Positions 23,101 to 35,100 of a stretch of DNA of 64,000 nt are shown here, one piece after another. Location: assembly GCF_022458985.1 (NCBI RefSeq), contig NC_061782.1, positions 17,005,672 through 17,069,671 on the forward strand. Direction: 5' to 3'. Source of the stretch: Mugil cephalus. Taxonomy: Eukaryota; Chordata; Actinopteri; Mugiliformes; Mugilidae. Below the pieces are notes generated by a model that had not been told where the DNA came from, searched no databases, and was given only the letters and a program-made list of their open reading frames with translations. The translations under genes and the position numbers were made by a program. Positions within the stretch are counted from its first letter, which is position 1. The number at the start of each line of letters is the position of its first letter.

Positions 23101-26100
23101 CCAGAGTATTGACAACTGTCTGAACAGGAGCAGGTTCCCAGGTTACTGCCACAGTTGTAACGACATGAGGGTGCTGGAAAACGCAGGAGAATAATGTGTC
23201 ACCAGACTATTGAAGTTTCTCAGTAAGAAAAGATGAATTCAATAGAGATGTTGCCTTTAAATGCTTAGTCAAACAAACATTTGCATACCTGGGGCTTGTA
23301 CGCAGTAATCTATTCGACAGAAAGAGAAGATTAAAGTGCTCATTACATTCTTTATGTTAAATGATTAAACAATGACTTTCAGTAAAAGAGACATTGTCCT
23401 GAGTCACAGTCTGTACAGCATTACACTGGAATTTGACAGAATGATTGTTCCTACAAGAGTCAACTGCAGAGTCCACTGATACTGTTCATTTGTTGGACTT
23501 ACTGGTGTAGTCAGAGCAACAGTCGCCATAGTATTGACAACTGTCTGAACAGGAGCAGTGTCCCAGATAACTGCCACAGTTGTGTTGACATGAGGGTCCT
23601 GGAAAACACAGGAGGATAATGTGTCACCAGACTATTGAAGATCCTCAGTAAAAAAAGAGGAATTCAATGGAGATGTTGCCTTTAAATGCTTAGTCAAACA
23701 ACCATTTACATACCTGTAGTGGTTGATGAGCAGTAATCTATTCGACAGAAAGAGAAGATTAAAGTGATCATTACACACTACATGATGAATTATTACACAA
23801 TGACTTTCAATAAAAGAGACATTGTCCTGAGTCATACTCTGCACAGCATTACACTGGAATTTGAATGAATTATTGTTCCTACAAGAGTCGACTGCAGAGT
23901 CCACTGATACTGTTCATTTATTGGACTTACTGGTGTAGTCAGAGCAACAGTCGCCATAGTATTGACAACTGTCTGAACAGGAGCAGTGTCCCAGGTAACT
24001 GCCACAGTTATTACGACATGAGGGTGCTGGAAAACACAGGAGGATAATGTGTCACAGGATTATTGAAGATCATCAGTGAGAAAAGATGAATTAAGTAGAG
24101 TTGTTGCCATTAAATGCTTGGTCAAACAAACATTTTCATACCTGTGGTCGATGAGCAGTAATCTATTTGAAAGAAAGAGAAGATTAAAGTGATCATAACC
24201 TACTAGGCCATAAGTAATAAAACAATGACCTTCAGTAAACAAGACATTGTCCTGAGTCATACTCTGCACAGCATTACACTGGAATTTGACAGAATGATTG
24301 TTCTTACAAGAGACGACTGCAGAGTCCACTGATACTGTTCATTTGTTGGACTTACTGGTGTAGTCATAGCAACAGTTGCCATAGTATTGACAATTGTCTG
24401 AACAGGAGCAGCTTCCCAGGAAACTGCCACAGTTGTTACGACATGAGGGTGCTGGAAAAGACAAGAGGATAATGTGTCACCAGACTATTGAAGATCTTCA
24501 GTAAGAAAAGATGATTTCAATGGAGTTGTTTCCCTTAAATGCTTGGTCAAACAAACATTTACATACCTGTGGTTGATGGGCAGTAATCTATTTGACAGAA
24601 AGAGAAGATTAAAGTGGTCATTACATGCTGCATAATAAATGATTAACAATGACTTTCAGTAAAAGAGACATTGTCCTGAGTCATACTCTGCACATTATTA
24701 CACTGGACCTTGACAGAATGATTGTTCTTACAAGAGACGACTGCAGAGTCCACTGATACTGTTCATTTGTTGGACTTACGTTTGTAGTCAGAGCAACAGT
24801 CGCCATAGAATTCACAATTGTACAAGCAGGAGCAGTTTCCCAGGTAACTGCCACAGCTGTCTTGACATGAGGGTCCTGGAAAACACAGGAGGATAATGTG
24901 TCATCAGACTATTGAAGATCCTCAGTAAGAAAAGAGGAATCCAATAGAGATGTTGCCTTTAAATGCTCGGTCACACATATATTTACATACCTGTGGTTGA
25001 TGAGCAGTAATCTATTAGACAGAAAGAGAAGATAAAAGTGGTCATTACACGCTGTGTATTAAAACATTAAATATTGACTTTCAGTTAAAGAGACATTGTC
25101 CTGAGTCATACTCTGCACAGCATTACACTGGAATTTGACAGAATGATTGTTCCTACAAGAGACGACTGCAGAGTCTACTGATACTGTTCATTTGTTGGAC
25201 CTACTGGTGTAGTCAAAGCAACAGTCGCCATAGTCTTGACAAGAGGATGCGCAGGAACAGCTTCCCCGGTAACTGCCACAGTCGTAACGACATGAGCGTC
25301 CTGAAAAAGACAGGAGGATAATGTCTCACCAGACTATTGAAGATCCTCAGTAAGAAAAGATGAATTTAATAGAGATGTTGCCGTTAAATGCTTGGTGAAA
25401 CAAACATGTACAAACCTATGTTTGTTGGGCAGTAATCTATTTGACAGAGAGAGAAGATTAAAGTGGTCATTACATGCTGCATAATAAATGAATAAACACT
25501 GACTTTCAGTAAAAGAGACATTGTCCTGACTCATACTATGCACAGCATTACACTAGAATTTGACAAACGGATTGTTTCTTCTAGAGACGACTACAAAGTA
25601 CACTGATACTGTTAATTTTTTGGACTTACTAGTGTAGTCAGAGCAACAGTTGTCATAGTATTGACAAGAGGATGAGCAGGAGCAGTTTCCCAGGTCTCTG
25701 CCACAGTTGTATTGACATGAGGTTGCTGGAAAACACAGGAGGATAATGTCTCATCAGACTGTTGAAGATCCTCAGTAAAAAAAGATGAATTCACTAGAGA
25801 TGTTGCCTTTAAATGCTTGGTCAAACAAACATATACATACCTGGGGCTTGTACGCAGTACTCTATTTGACATAAAGAGAAGATTAAAGTGCTCATTACAG
25901 GCTTTATAATAAATGATTAAACACTGACTTTCATCAAAACAGACATTGTCCTGAGTCATACTCTGCACAGCATTACACTGGAATTTGACAGAATGATTGT
26001 TCCTACAAGAGATGACTGCAGAGTCCACTGATACTGTTCATTTGTTGGACTTACTGGTGTAGTCAGAGCAACAGTTGCCATAGTATTGACAATTGTATAA

Positions 26101-29100
26101 GCAGGAGCAGTTTCCCAGGTAACTGCCACAGTTGTGTTGACATGAGGTTGCTGGAAAACACAGAAGGATACTGTGTCACCGGACTATAGAAGATCCTCAG
26201 GAGGAAGAGATGAATTTAATAGAGTCGTTGCCTTTAAATGCTTGGTCAAAGAAATATTCAAATACCTGTAGTTCCTGTCGGGGGCACTGAAAAAAAAAAC
26301 AGGACATAAGTAAAACTGTCGGTTTTTACTCCTGCTTTTCTCGTCACAATGGTAAGGACCTGAGGGCTGAGCTTAACTTTTTTTATACTGACTTTGTTGC
26401 AGTAACTAATTTATTATTATTATTATTATCATTATCATTGTCATTTTGGTTTTTAAATCCTTGTCCAAACAAACATGTACATACCTGGGGCTGTGGGACA
26501 GTAACCTATTGATCCGAAAGAAAAGATTAAAGTAGTCATTACACGTTGCAAAATAAATGATTAAAAAATGTCTTTTTGTAAAAGAGACATTGTCCTGAGT
26601 CATAGTCTGCACATTATTACACTGGAATTTGACAGAATGATTGTTCCTACAAGAGACGACTGTAGAGTCCACTTATACTGTTCATTTGTTGGACTTACTG
26701 GTGTAGTCAGAGCAACAGTCGCCATAGAACTGACAAGAGGGTGAGCAGGAGCAGTTTCCCAGGTAATTGCCACAGTTGTGACGACATGAGGGCGCTGGAA
26801 AACACAGGAGGATAATGTGTCACCAGACTATTTAAGATCCTTAGTAAGAAAAGATGAATTCAATAGAGTTGTTGCCTTTAAATGCTTGGTCAAAGAAATA
26901 TTTAAATACCTGTTGTTGATGGGCAGTAATCTATTTGACAGAAAGAGAAGATTAAAGTGGTCATTATACACTGCATAATAAATTCTTAAACACTAACTGT
27001 CAGTATTAGAGGCAATGTCCTGAGTCATACACTGCACAGCATTACACTGGAATTTGACAAAGAGATTGTTCCTACTAGAGACAATTGCAAAGTCGACTGA
27101 TACTGTTCATTTGTTGGAGTTTGTTAGAATAATTTTTTGATTTTTGTCTAGACGTGTGATAATTAGTTGTGATTTTCTAGATTGTATTCAGAAGTGTGAA
27201 TATTAACGTAATTAACATTCATATAATAAAGAATGAGGTCCTAGATAATGTGAGGGTCAAAAGCATCAACCCTGTTTAAGTTTACTTGTGTAGGGTTGAT
27301 TCATTTTGAGAAAGTAGCAATCAGCTGACTGGCACAGAGGAGAAAGGAAACATATAGCGAGTCTGACAGACCAAATAGAGAACAATGAGGAGCTGTTCTG
27401 AAGTGATAAAAGTTTCAAAGGAGGGAGTCACAGAGCTGCAAGGGTCAGACAGAGGAGGATGAGCGTGGAACAGAGCATGTGAGGTCTATGTCAGGGAGGA
27501 ACAGGTAGGAAGGACTTTCTCTTCTTTCTAAGGCGCTGTCCCAGGGGATCGGAGGACCTTAGTGACCATGGGTTGGGACGGACCCGTCCACCAACGATGG
27601 GAGAGTTAGGTCTAAACCACGACTCCTCCCCACCTGTAGCCATCCAATCATATTAATTTTGTTGAAACTGTTATAATGGTGTGAAACTACTGAAAATCAT
27701 CCTTTTCTGGGACGTTGGCCAAGGTTGACTAAACAGACAAGGTCCATGCACATGAATTTCTATATTCCAAAACCTACTTGAATAAATACCTGAAATTGAC
27801 AGCAAGAAGTCGTTATAGTGGTTTTTCCAGAAGAATTTACGAACACGCTGACAACTTACAGGTGTAGTCAGAGCAACAGGTGCCATTGTATTCACAACTG
27901 TCCGAGCAGGAGCAGATTCCCAGGTCTTTGCCACAGTTGTAACTGCATGAGGGTGCTGGAAAACACAGGAGGATAATGTCTCACCAGACTATTGAAGATC
28001 CTCAGGAAGAAAAGATTGATTCAATCGAGATGTTGCCTTTAAACGCTTGGTCAAAGAAATATTTAAATATCTGTAGTTGCTGTTGGGGGCACTGAAAAAA
28101 GAAACAGGATAACACAAGTAAAACTGTCACTTTTTACTCCTGCTCTTCTCGTCACAGTGGTAAAGACTTGAGGGCTGAGCTTTACTTTTTTATACTGACT
28201 TTGTTGCAGTAACTCATGTATTATTATCATTATCATTATCATTTTGGTTTTTAAATCCTTTGCCAAACAAACATGTACATACCTGGGGCTGTGGGACAGT
28301 AACCTATTGATCCGAAAGAAAAGATTGAACCGGTCATTACACGTTGCAAAATAAATGATTAAAAAATGTCTTTTTGTAAAAGAGACTTTGTCTTGAGTCA
28401 TAATCTCAACAGCAGTACACTGGACTTTCACAGAATGATTGTTCCTACAAGAGACGACTGCTTAGTCCACTGATGCTGTTCATTTGTTGGACTTACTGGT
28501 GTAGTCAGAGCAACAGTCGCCATAGAACTGACAAGAGGGTGAGCAGGAGCAGTTTCCCAGGTAACTGCCACAGTTGTAACGACATGAGGGTCCTGGAAAA
28601 CACAGGAGGATAATGTCTAACCAGACTATTGAAGATCCTCAGTAAAAAAAGATGAATTCAATAGAGTTGTGGCCTTCAAATGATTGTTCAAACAAACATT
28701 TACATACCTGTGGTTGATGGGCAGTGATCTATTTGACACAAAGAGATGAATAAAGTGGTCATTACACGCTGCATAGTAGTGACATTAGTGACATTCAGTT
28801 CTGAGTTCTTAAACTAAAAGAGACATTGTCCTGAGTTATACTCTGCACAGCAGTACACTGGAATTTGACAGAACGATTGTAATTACAAGAGACGATTGCA
28901 GAGTCCACTGATACTGTTCATTTGTTGGACTTACTGGTGACGTGAGGGCAACAGTCGCCATAGTATTGACAATTGTATGAGCAGGAGCAGGTTCCCAGGT
29001 AACTGCCACAGTTGTTAAGACATGAGGGTGCTGGAAAACACAGGAGGATAATGTGTCACCAGACTATAGAAGATCCTCAGTCAGAAAAGGTGAATTTAAT

Positions 29101-32100
29101 CCATTTTTTGCCTTTAAATGCTTGGTCAAACAAACATGTCCATACCTGTGGTTGATGGGCAGTAATCTATTTCGAAGAAAGATGACATTAAGGTGGTCAT
29201 TACAAACTACATAATAAATGAATGAACAGGGTCTTTTAGTAAAAGAGACATTGTCCTGAGTCATACTCTGCACAGCATTGCACTGGAATATGTGACTGAT
29301 ATTGTTCATTTGTTGGACTTACTGGTGTAGTCAGAGCAACAATTGCCATAGTCTTGACAATTGTTTGAGCAGGAGCAGCTTCCCAGGTCTCTGCCACAGT
29401 TGTTACGACATGAGGGTCCTGGAAAAGACAAGAGGATAATGTGTCACCAGACTATTGAAGATCCTCAGTAAGAAAAGATTTATTCAATAGAGATGTTGCC
29501 TTTAAATTCTTGGTCAAACAAACATGTACAAACCTGTGGTTGATGGGCAGTAATCTATTAGACAGAAAGAGATGAATAAAGTGGTCATTACACCCCGCAC
29601 AATCAATGATTAAACACTGACTTTCAGTAAAAGAGACATTGTCCTGAGTCACAGTCTGCACAGCATTACACTGGAATTTGACAGAATGATTGTTCCTACA
29701 AGAGACGACTGCAGAGTCCACTGATATTGTTCATTTGTTGGACTTACTGGTGTAGTCAGGGCAACAGTTGCCATAGTATTGACAATTGTACAAGCAGGAG
29801 CAGTTTCCCAGGTTAGTGCCACACTTGTTGTGACATGAAGGTGCTGGAAAACACAGGAGGATAATGTCTCACCAGACTATTGAAGATCCTCACTATGAAA
29901 AGACGAATTCAATAGATGTTGCCTTAAAATGCTTGGTCAAACAAACATTTACATACCTGTGGTTGATGGGCAGTAATCTATTAGACAGGAAAGAATATTA
30001 AAGTGGTCATTTCAAATTGCATTGTAAATGATTAAACAATGACTTTGAATAAAAGAGAAATTGTCCTGAGTCATACTCTGCACATTATTACACTGGAATT
30101 TGACAGAATGATTGTTCCTACAAGAGACGACTGCGGAGTCCACTGATACTGTTCATTTGTTGGACTTACAGGTGAAGTCAAAGCAACAGTTGCCATAGTA
30201 TTGACAATCATGTGAGCAGGAGCAGCTTCCCAGGTCCCTGCCACAGTTGTAACGACATGAGGGTGCTGGAAAACACGGGAGGATAATATCTCACCAGACT
30301 ATTGAAGATCCTCAGTAAGAAAAGATTAATTCAATAGAGTTTTGCCTTCAAATGTTTGGTCAATCAAATATTTAAATACCTGGGGCTGATGAGCAGTAAT
30401 CTATTTGATAGAAAGAGAAGATTAAGGTGCTCATTACAGGCTTTATAATAAATGATTAAACACTGACTTTCATCAAAACAGACATTGTCCTGAGTCATAC
30501 TCTGCACAGCATTACACTGGAATTTGACAGAATGATTGTTCCTACAAGAGACGACTGCAGAGTCCACTGATATTGTTCATTTGTTGGACTTACTGGTGTA
30601 GTCAGGGCAACAGTTGCCATAGTATTGACAATTGTACAAGCAGGAGCAGTTTCCCAGGTTAGTGCCACACTTGTTGTGACATGAAGGTGCTGGAAAACAC
30701 AGGAGGATAATGTGTCATCAGACTATTGAAGATCATCAGCAGGAAAAGATGAATTTAACAGAGTTGTTGCCTTTAAATACTTAGTCAAACAAAAATTTAC
30801 ATACCTGTGGTTGATGAGCAGTAATCTATTCGACAGAAAGAGAAGATTAAAGTGGTCATAACACACTGCATAATAATTGATTAAAAATGATTTTCAGTTT
30901 TGAGGTCTTAAATTAAAAAAGACATTGTCCTGAGTCACAGTCTGCACAGACATTACACTGGAATTTGACAGAATAATTGTTCCTACAAGAGATGTCCACA
31001 AGTCCACGGATACTGTCAAACGACTTACAGGTGTAGTCAGAGCAACAGTTGCCAGAGTATTGACAGCTGTCTGAACAGGAGCAGTTTCCCAGGTAACTGC
31101 CACAGTTGTAACGACATGAGGGTGCTGGAAAACACAGGGGGATAATGTCTCACCAGACTATTGAAGATCTTCAGTAAGAAAAGATGATTTCAATGGAGTT
31201 GTTTCCCTTAAATGCTCGGTCAAACAAACATTTACATACTTGTGGTTGATGGGCAATAATCTATTTGACAGAAAGAGAAGATTAAAGTGGTCATTACATG
31301 CTGCATAATAAATGATTAACAATGACTTTCAGTATAAGAGACATTGTCCTGAGTCATACTCTGCACATTATTACACTGGAACTTGGCAGAATGATTGTTT
31401 GTACAAGAGACGACTGCAGAGTCCACTGATACTGTTCATTTGTTGGACTTACAGATGTAGTCAGAGCAACATTCGCCATTTTTTTGACAATTGTATGAGC
31501 AGGAGCAGTTTCCCAGGTAACTGCCACAGTTGTAACGACATGAGGGTGCTGGAAAACACAGGAGGATAATGTCTCACCAGACTATTGAAGATCTTCAGTA
31601 AAAAAATATGAATTCAGTAGAGATGTTGCCTTTAAATGATTGGTCAAAAAAACATATACATACCTGTGGTTGATGGGCAGTAATCTATTTGACAGAAAGA
31701 GAAGATTAAGGTGCTCATTACAGGCTTTATAATAAATGATTAAACACTGACTTTCATCAAAACAGACATTGTCCTGAGTTATACTCTGCACAGCATCACA
31801 CTGGAATTTGAAAGAATGATTGTTCCTACAAGACACTACTGCAGAGTCCACTGATACTGTTCATTTGTTGGACTTACTGGTGTAGTCAGAGCAACAGTTG
31901 TCATAGTATTGACAATTGTATAAGCAGGAGCAGTTTCCCAGGTCACTGCCACAGTTGTTACGACATGAGGGTGCTGGAAAACACCGGAGGATAATGTGTC
32001 ACCAGACTATAGAAGATCCTCAGCAAGCATTTACTGCTTGGTGGAATTAACATTTACAAACCTGTGGTTGATGAGCAGTAATCTGTTTGACAGAAGGAGA

Positions 32101-35100
32101 AGATTAAAGTGTCCATTAAACGCTGCATACTAAATGTTAAATAATGTCTTTCAGTAAAAGAGGCATTGTCCTGAGTCATACTCTGCACAGCATTACATTG
32201 GAACTTGACAGAATGATTGTTCCTACAAGAGTCAACTGCAGAGTCCACTGATATTGTTCATTTGTTGGACTTACAGGTGTAGTCAGAGCAACAGTCGCCA
32301 TTATATTGACAAGAGGATGAGCAGGAGCAGCTTCCCAGGTTACTGCCACAGTTGTAACGACATGAGGGTGCTGGAAAACACAGGAGGATAATGTGTCACA
32401 GGATTATTGAAGATCCTCAGTAAGAAAAGATGAATTCAGTAGAGTTGTTGCCTTTAAATGCTTGGTCAGACAAACATTTATATACCTGTGGTTGATGGGC
32501 AGTAATCTATTTGAAAGAAAGAGAAGATTACAGTGGGCATTACAGGCTGCATCATAAATGATTAAACAATGACTTTCTGTAAAAGAGACATTGTCCTGAG
32601 TCATACTCTGCACAGCATTAGGCTGGAACTTGACAGACTGATTGTTCCTACAAGAGTCAACTACAGAGTCCACTGATATTGTTCATTTGTTGGACTTACT
32701 GGTGTAGTCAGAACAACAGTTGCCATAGTAATGACAGTTGTATGAGCAGGAGCAGTTTCCCAGGTAACTGCCACAGTTGTTACGACATGAGGGTGCTGGA
32801 AAAGACCGGAGGATAATGTGTCACCAGACTATAGAAGATCCTCAGCAAGAAAAGATGAATTCAGTAGACTTGTTGCGTTTACAAGCTTGATGAAATTAAT
32901 ATGTACAAACCTGTGGTTGATGGGCAGTAATCTATTTGACAGAAAGAGAAGATTAAAGTGATCATTACACGCTCCATAATAAATGATTAAACACTAACTT
33001 TCAGTAAAAGAGACATTGTCCTGACTCATACAATGCACAGCATTACACTGGAATTTGAATGAATTATTGTTCCTACAAGAGACGACTGCAGAGTCTACTG
33101 ATACTGTTCATATGTTGGACTTACAGTTATAGTCAGAACAACAATTGCCATAGTATTGGCAATTGTATGAGCAGGAGCAGTTTCCCAGGTAACTGCCACA
33201 GTTGTAACGACATGAGGTTGCTGGAAAACGCAGGAGGATAATGTGTTATCAGGCTATTGAAGATCCTCAATAAGAAAAGATGAATTCACTGTAGTTGTTA
33301 CCTTTAAATGATTGGTAAAAATAAATTTCTGTTTACATACCAGTGGTCCATGATGGTGTTGTTGTTGCTGAAAGAAAGGATAAAACTGCCAGTTTTTACT
33401 CATGCTCTGCTCATCACAGTGGTAAAAACCTGAGGGCTGAGCTTCATTACTTTTATAGTGAGTTGGTGTAGTAACTAATTTAATGTTATCATTTTTGTTT
33501 TGAAATGATTGGACAAACAAACACTTAACACTTAAATATGTAGTTGTTATTGTTTCCAGGGCCACTGAAATAAAAATCACGCTAAAACTGTCAGATTTCA
33601 CTCTTGCTCTGCTCGTCACAGTTATAATACCCCAGTCACGTTGACTGTATTGTAGAACTAATGATTTACAATCATGTTTGCTTTAAAATCATTAATCAAA
33701 GAAACATTTTAATACCTGTAGTCCATGGTGCTGTTGTTGTTTCAGAGGCAAGTAAAGAAAAATCAGGATCAGTGTCAAAGACTTGAGGCCTGAGCTTCAT
33801 TACTTTCATAGTGGTGTAACTAGTAACTAATTAAATGTTATCACTTTTTTTTTTTAAATGATTGATCAAACAAACACTTAAATACCTGTCATTGTTGTTA
33901 TTTCCAGGGCCGCTGAAAGAAAAATCAGGATAGAACTGTCAGTTTTCACTCCTGCTCTTCTTGTCACAGTGGTATAGACCTGAGGGCTGAGCTCATTTTT
34001 ATCCTGAGTTCGTACGGTAAGTAATTTAATACCATGTTTCTGACTTAAAATCGTTGATCAAACAAACATTTATATACCTGTTGTTGTTGTTGTTTCCAGG
34101 GCAACTGAAAGAAAAATCAGGATAAAACTGTCAGTTTTCAAGCCTGCCCTGCTTGTGACATTGGTAAAGACCTGAGGGCTGAGCTTTATTACTTCTATAT
34201 TGACTTGGTGCTGTAACTAATTTAATATCATGTTTGGTTTAAAAATATTGATCAAACAAACATTTACATACGCGGAATTGTAAATTGTAAAGGCTATGTG
34301 TGATATGTGGACAGTACATCCACAGGAAGCCATCCCTAGCTGGTCTGTTGGGGATGTACTGTCTGAATTTGGAGCGGCCCTTTGAAGGTACCAGCTGCTC
34401 AACAACAGAGATATTGGGCAACATGCCATTAGTGAGCAGAGAAAGACCTGTAGTGAAGAGAAGGTACAAAAATGACGAAGCATCTTAGTGCAGAAGATGT
34501 TTTAGAAATGGTCATGCAGCCTTTATCTGGACCCATCTGAATAAGACACAAGCTTCAGGGGGAATCTGACATGGAAAGATCACTGGAGTCCCTCACTTCT
34601 AAGAGTCTGAACCATTCCTCTGATGCTGTGGATCCTGCCCATCCTAACAGTGAGTGGTCAGCAAAGAATGGACAAGTCTGGACTGCATCTCATGCAGAGA
34701 TCCTGCGCTACATTCAGGCACCACCGGCTTGATGCCACATACCACAACATCTGCTTGAATGCAGCACAACATCTCGGCATGAGATGGATGGATCAGATTT
34801 GTCCGTTCTTTTCTGTCCACTCAATGTCCCACTCTCGTTCAATCCAGAGGACAACATCTCTGTGGATGGGAGAGACAGCTGGTACCTTCAGAGACCCCTA
34901 CAAACTGAGACAGTATGTCCCCAACAAGCCAGCGAAGTACGGGCTGAAAATACGTTTCTCTAAAATACACACATGTACATCACATATGGCCTTTGTTTCC
35001 AGATGTTATAATTTAATATGATCAATTTTGTTGAAGCAAAAATTATAATATTAATTGATTATATTTCATGTATTATTTCAGGACAAACATTTAAATACCA

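Larger units (their letters stand above)
21575..33220 (-). repeat. Tandem array of ~425-bp SMB units (25 copies)
   Basis: The typical unit is a 96-nt exon, 193-nt intron, 21-nt exon and 115-nt intron (425 bp); copies with a 24-nt second exon are 428 bp. Modules M2-M26 follow this with few length changes (217, 206, 203, 156-nt inner introns, the M14 insertion, and two micro-exon segments). Introns are about as alike between copies as exons are. Two-exon, phase 1-1 units make each duplication a clean gain of 39-40 residues. Confidence 0.9.

Noticed and set aside
21523..32673. Recurring minus-strand open frames starting MDSAVVSCRNNHSVKF in most SMB units
   Set aside because: They lie in the 193-nt introns, in a frame different from the SMB exons, and recur only because the unit is tandemly duplicated. 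No acceptor feeds them in frame.
21575..33220. Regularly spaced repeats as a CRISPR array
   Set aside because: The period is ~425 bp with spliced exons and conserved 'spacers'; eukaryotic context.
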